Of a DNA stretch of 6,551 nt, positions 6,021 to 6,551 are shown piece by piece. The notes under the pieces were generated by a model. The model was not told the DNA's origin. It ran no database searches and saw nothing but the letters and a program-made list of their open reading frames with translations. Every line of letters begins with the position of its first letter. Positions within the stretch are counted from its first letter, which is position 1. The stretch is from positions 1-6,551 of the forward strand of contig CAIVHI010000060.1 in the NCBI GenBank assembly GCA_903905685.1, given 5' to 3'. The position numbers and the translations under genes were made by a program. This DNA is from an uncultured Bacteroidota bacterium (GTDB lineage: Bacteria; Bacteroidota; Bacteroidia; Chitinophagales; Chitinophagaceae).

Positions 6021-6551
6021 CTATTTTTTTAAAATGGTTTTGTTCGTCTTTTTGCCACCTGCATCCATCAGTTGCAGTAGGTATGCGCCGGGTAGAAGGT
6101 TTGTAGTGTTTAGGGTTTGCTTTTCGCTAGTTATGGCCCCACTATATACCAGTTGACCCATCAGGTTAAAAAGCAGTACCGTAGTGCCGGGGCTGCCGTT
6201 TTCTATGACAAGTTCATCTACTGCGGGGTTAGGATAGACATACGGCCCAGTATAATCATAAAAATTAAATAATTTTATGTACAAAGTATTTATATTTATC
6301 TTACCGAGAAGCATATTGTCAATGCCGGTATTTATTACTGTATCCGAACCGAATATTAACTGTGTGCTACTATAATAACCAGCCACATATACATTTCCTG
6401 CGATATCGGGACAGACCGAGTATCCTTCGCTATTTGAAACGCCACTAGCAGTTTTAACCCACAGTGCGTCGCCTAAAGAATTGAATTCGGCCACATATAA
6501 CTGAGGGGTAGAATGAGGATCTGAAACTGGAATGCTCCCAAAATTGGCAGG
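6021..6551 (-). CDS. Secreted SBBP-type repeat protein with type IX secretion sorting domain, C-terminal part
   Basis: The gene runs in from the right edge, so its start and signal peptide are not visible; the frame is open to base 6551, and the GTG at 6494 is an internal valine. The first visible part (LYVAEFNSLGDALWVK, then GYSVCPDIAGNVYVAGYY and LIFGSDTVINTG) matches the SBBP-type beta-propeller repeat seen in many large Bacteroidota surface proteins. A short AT-rich linker follows. The last 75 or so residues, from YVYPNPAVDELVIENG through LFNLMGQLVYSG to LPGAYLLQLMDAGGKKTNKTILKK in outline, are a type A C-terminal sorting domain. Such domains direct the protein through the type IX secretion system, after which they are removed. 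The protein is therefore likely released or anchored on the cell surface; its specific role is unknown. The stop codon (TAG, 6023-6021) directly abuts the coding remnant on the other strand. Confidence 0.88.
   Translation of the reverse strand, partial: PANFGSIPVSDPHSTPQLYVAEFNSLGDALWVKTASGVSNSEGYSVCPDIAGNVYVAGYYSSTQLIFGSDTVINTGIDNMLLGKININTLYIKLFNFYDYTGPYVYPNPAVDELVIENGSPGTTVLLFNLMGQLVYSGAITSEKQTLNTTNLLPGAYLLQLMDAGGKKTNKTILKK

Noticed and set aside
5690..6106. 138-codon open frame on the plus strand
   Set aside because: The translation looks random and it overlaps the end of the type IX secreted gene. The neighbouring frames in the same stretch look more protein-like.

Overview
The window reads as ordinary chromosomal DNA from a member of the Bacteroidota. 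The evidence is a type IX secretion C-terminal sorting domain, a small 'SCKK' lipoprotein of the kind common in that phylum, a DUF151-UVR protein, a ParC-type topoisomerase without a GyrA box, and several sites that fit the Bacteroidota sigma -7 consensus TAnnTTTG. Genus or species cannot be fixed from this sequence.

Layout. Bases 2-238 (+) are the last part of a class III adenylate/guanylate cyclase. It converges on a DUF151 'bifunctional nuclease' with a C-terminal UVR motif (274-876, -). Next is parC, topoisomerase IV subunit A (1075-3588, -). A 272-bp divergent region separates parC from a small cysteine-rich lipoprotein gene (3861-4088, +). It holds one exact -7 element for each direction, plus a direct repeat, an inverted repeat and a four-codon upstream reading frame ahead of the lipoprotein. 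An isoaspartyl peptidase/plant-type asparaginase follows (4309-5229, +), converging on a small muconolactone-isomerase-like protein (5263-5544, -). Bases 5545-6020 have no intact gene but carry an exact -7 element and what looks like a decayed coding sequence. The right edge (6021-6551, -) is the C-terminal end of a secreted SBBP-repeat protein with a type IX sorting domain.

The genes do not form an evident pathway or operon. Each appears to be its own transcription unit, with roles in nucleotide signalling, nucleic acid metabolism, DNA topology, peptide turnover, cell envelope and secretion. I found no CRISPR array, RNA gene, insertion sequence, toxin-antitoxin pair or defence cluster, and nothing that amounts to a new system. 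The most useful leads are the gene remnant at 5772-6020, the leader of the small lipoprotein gene, and the alanine at the usual quinolone-contact serine position of ParC.
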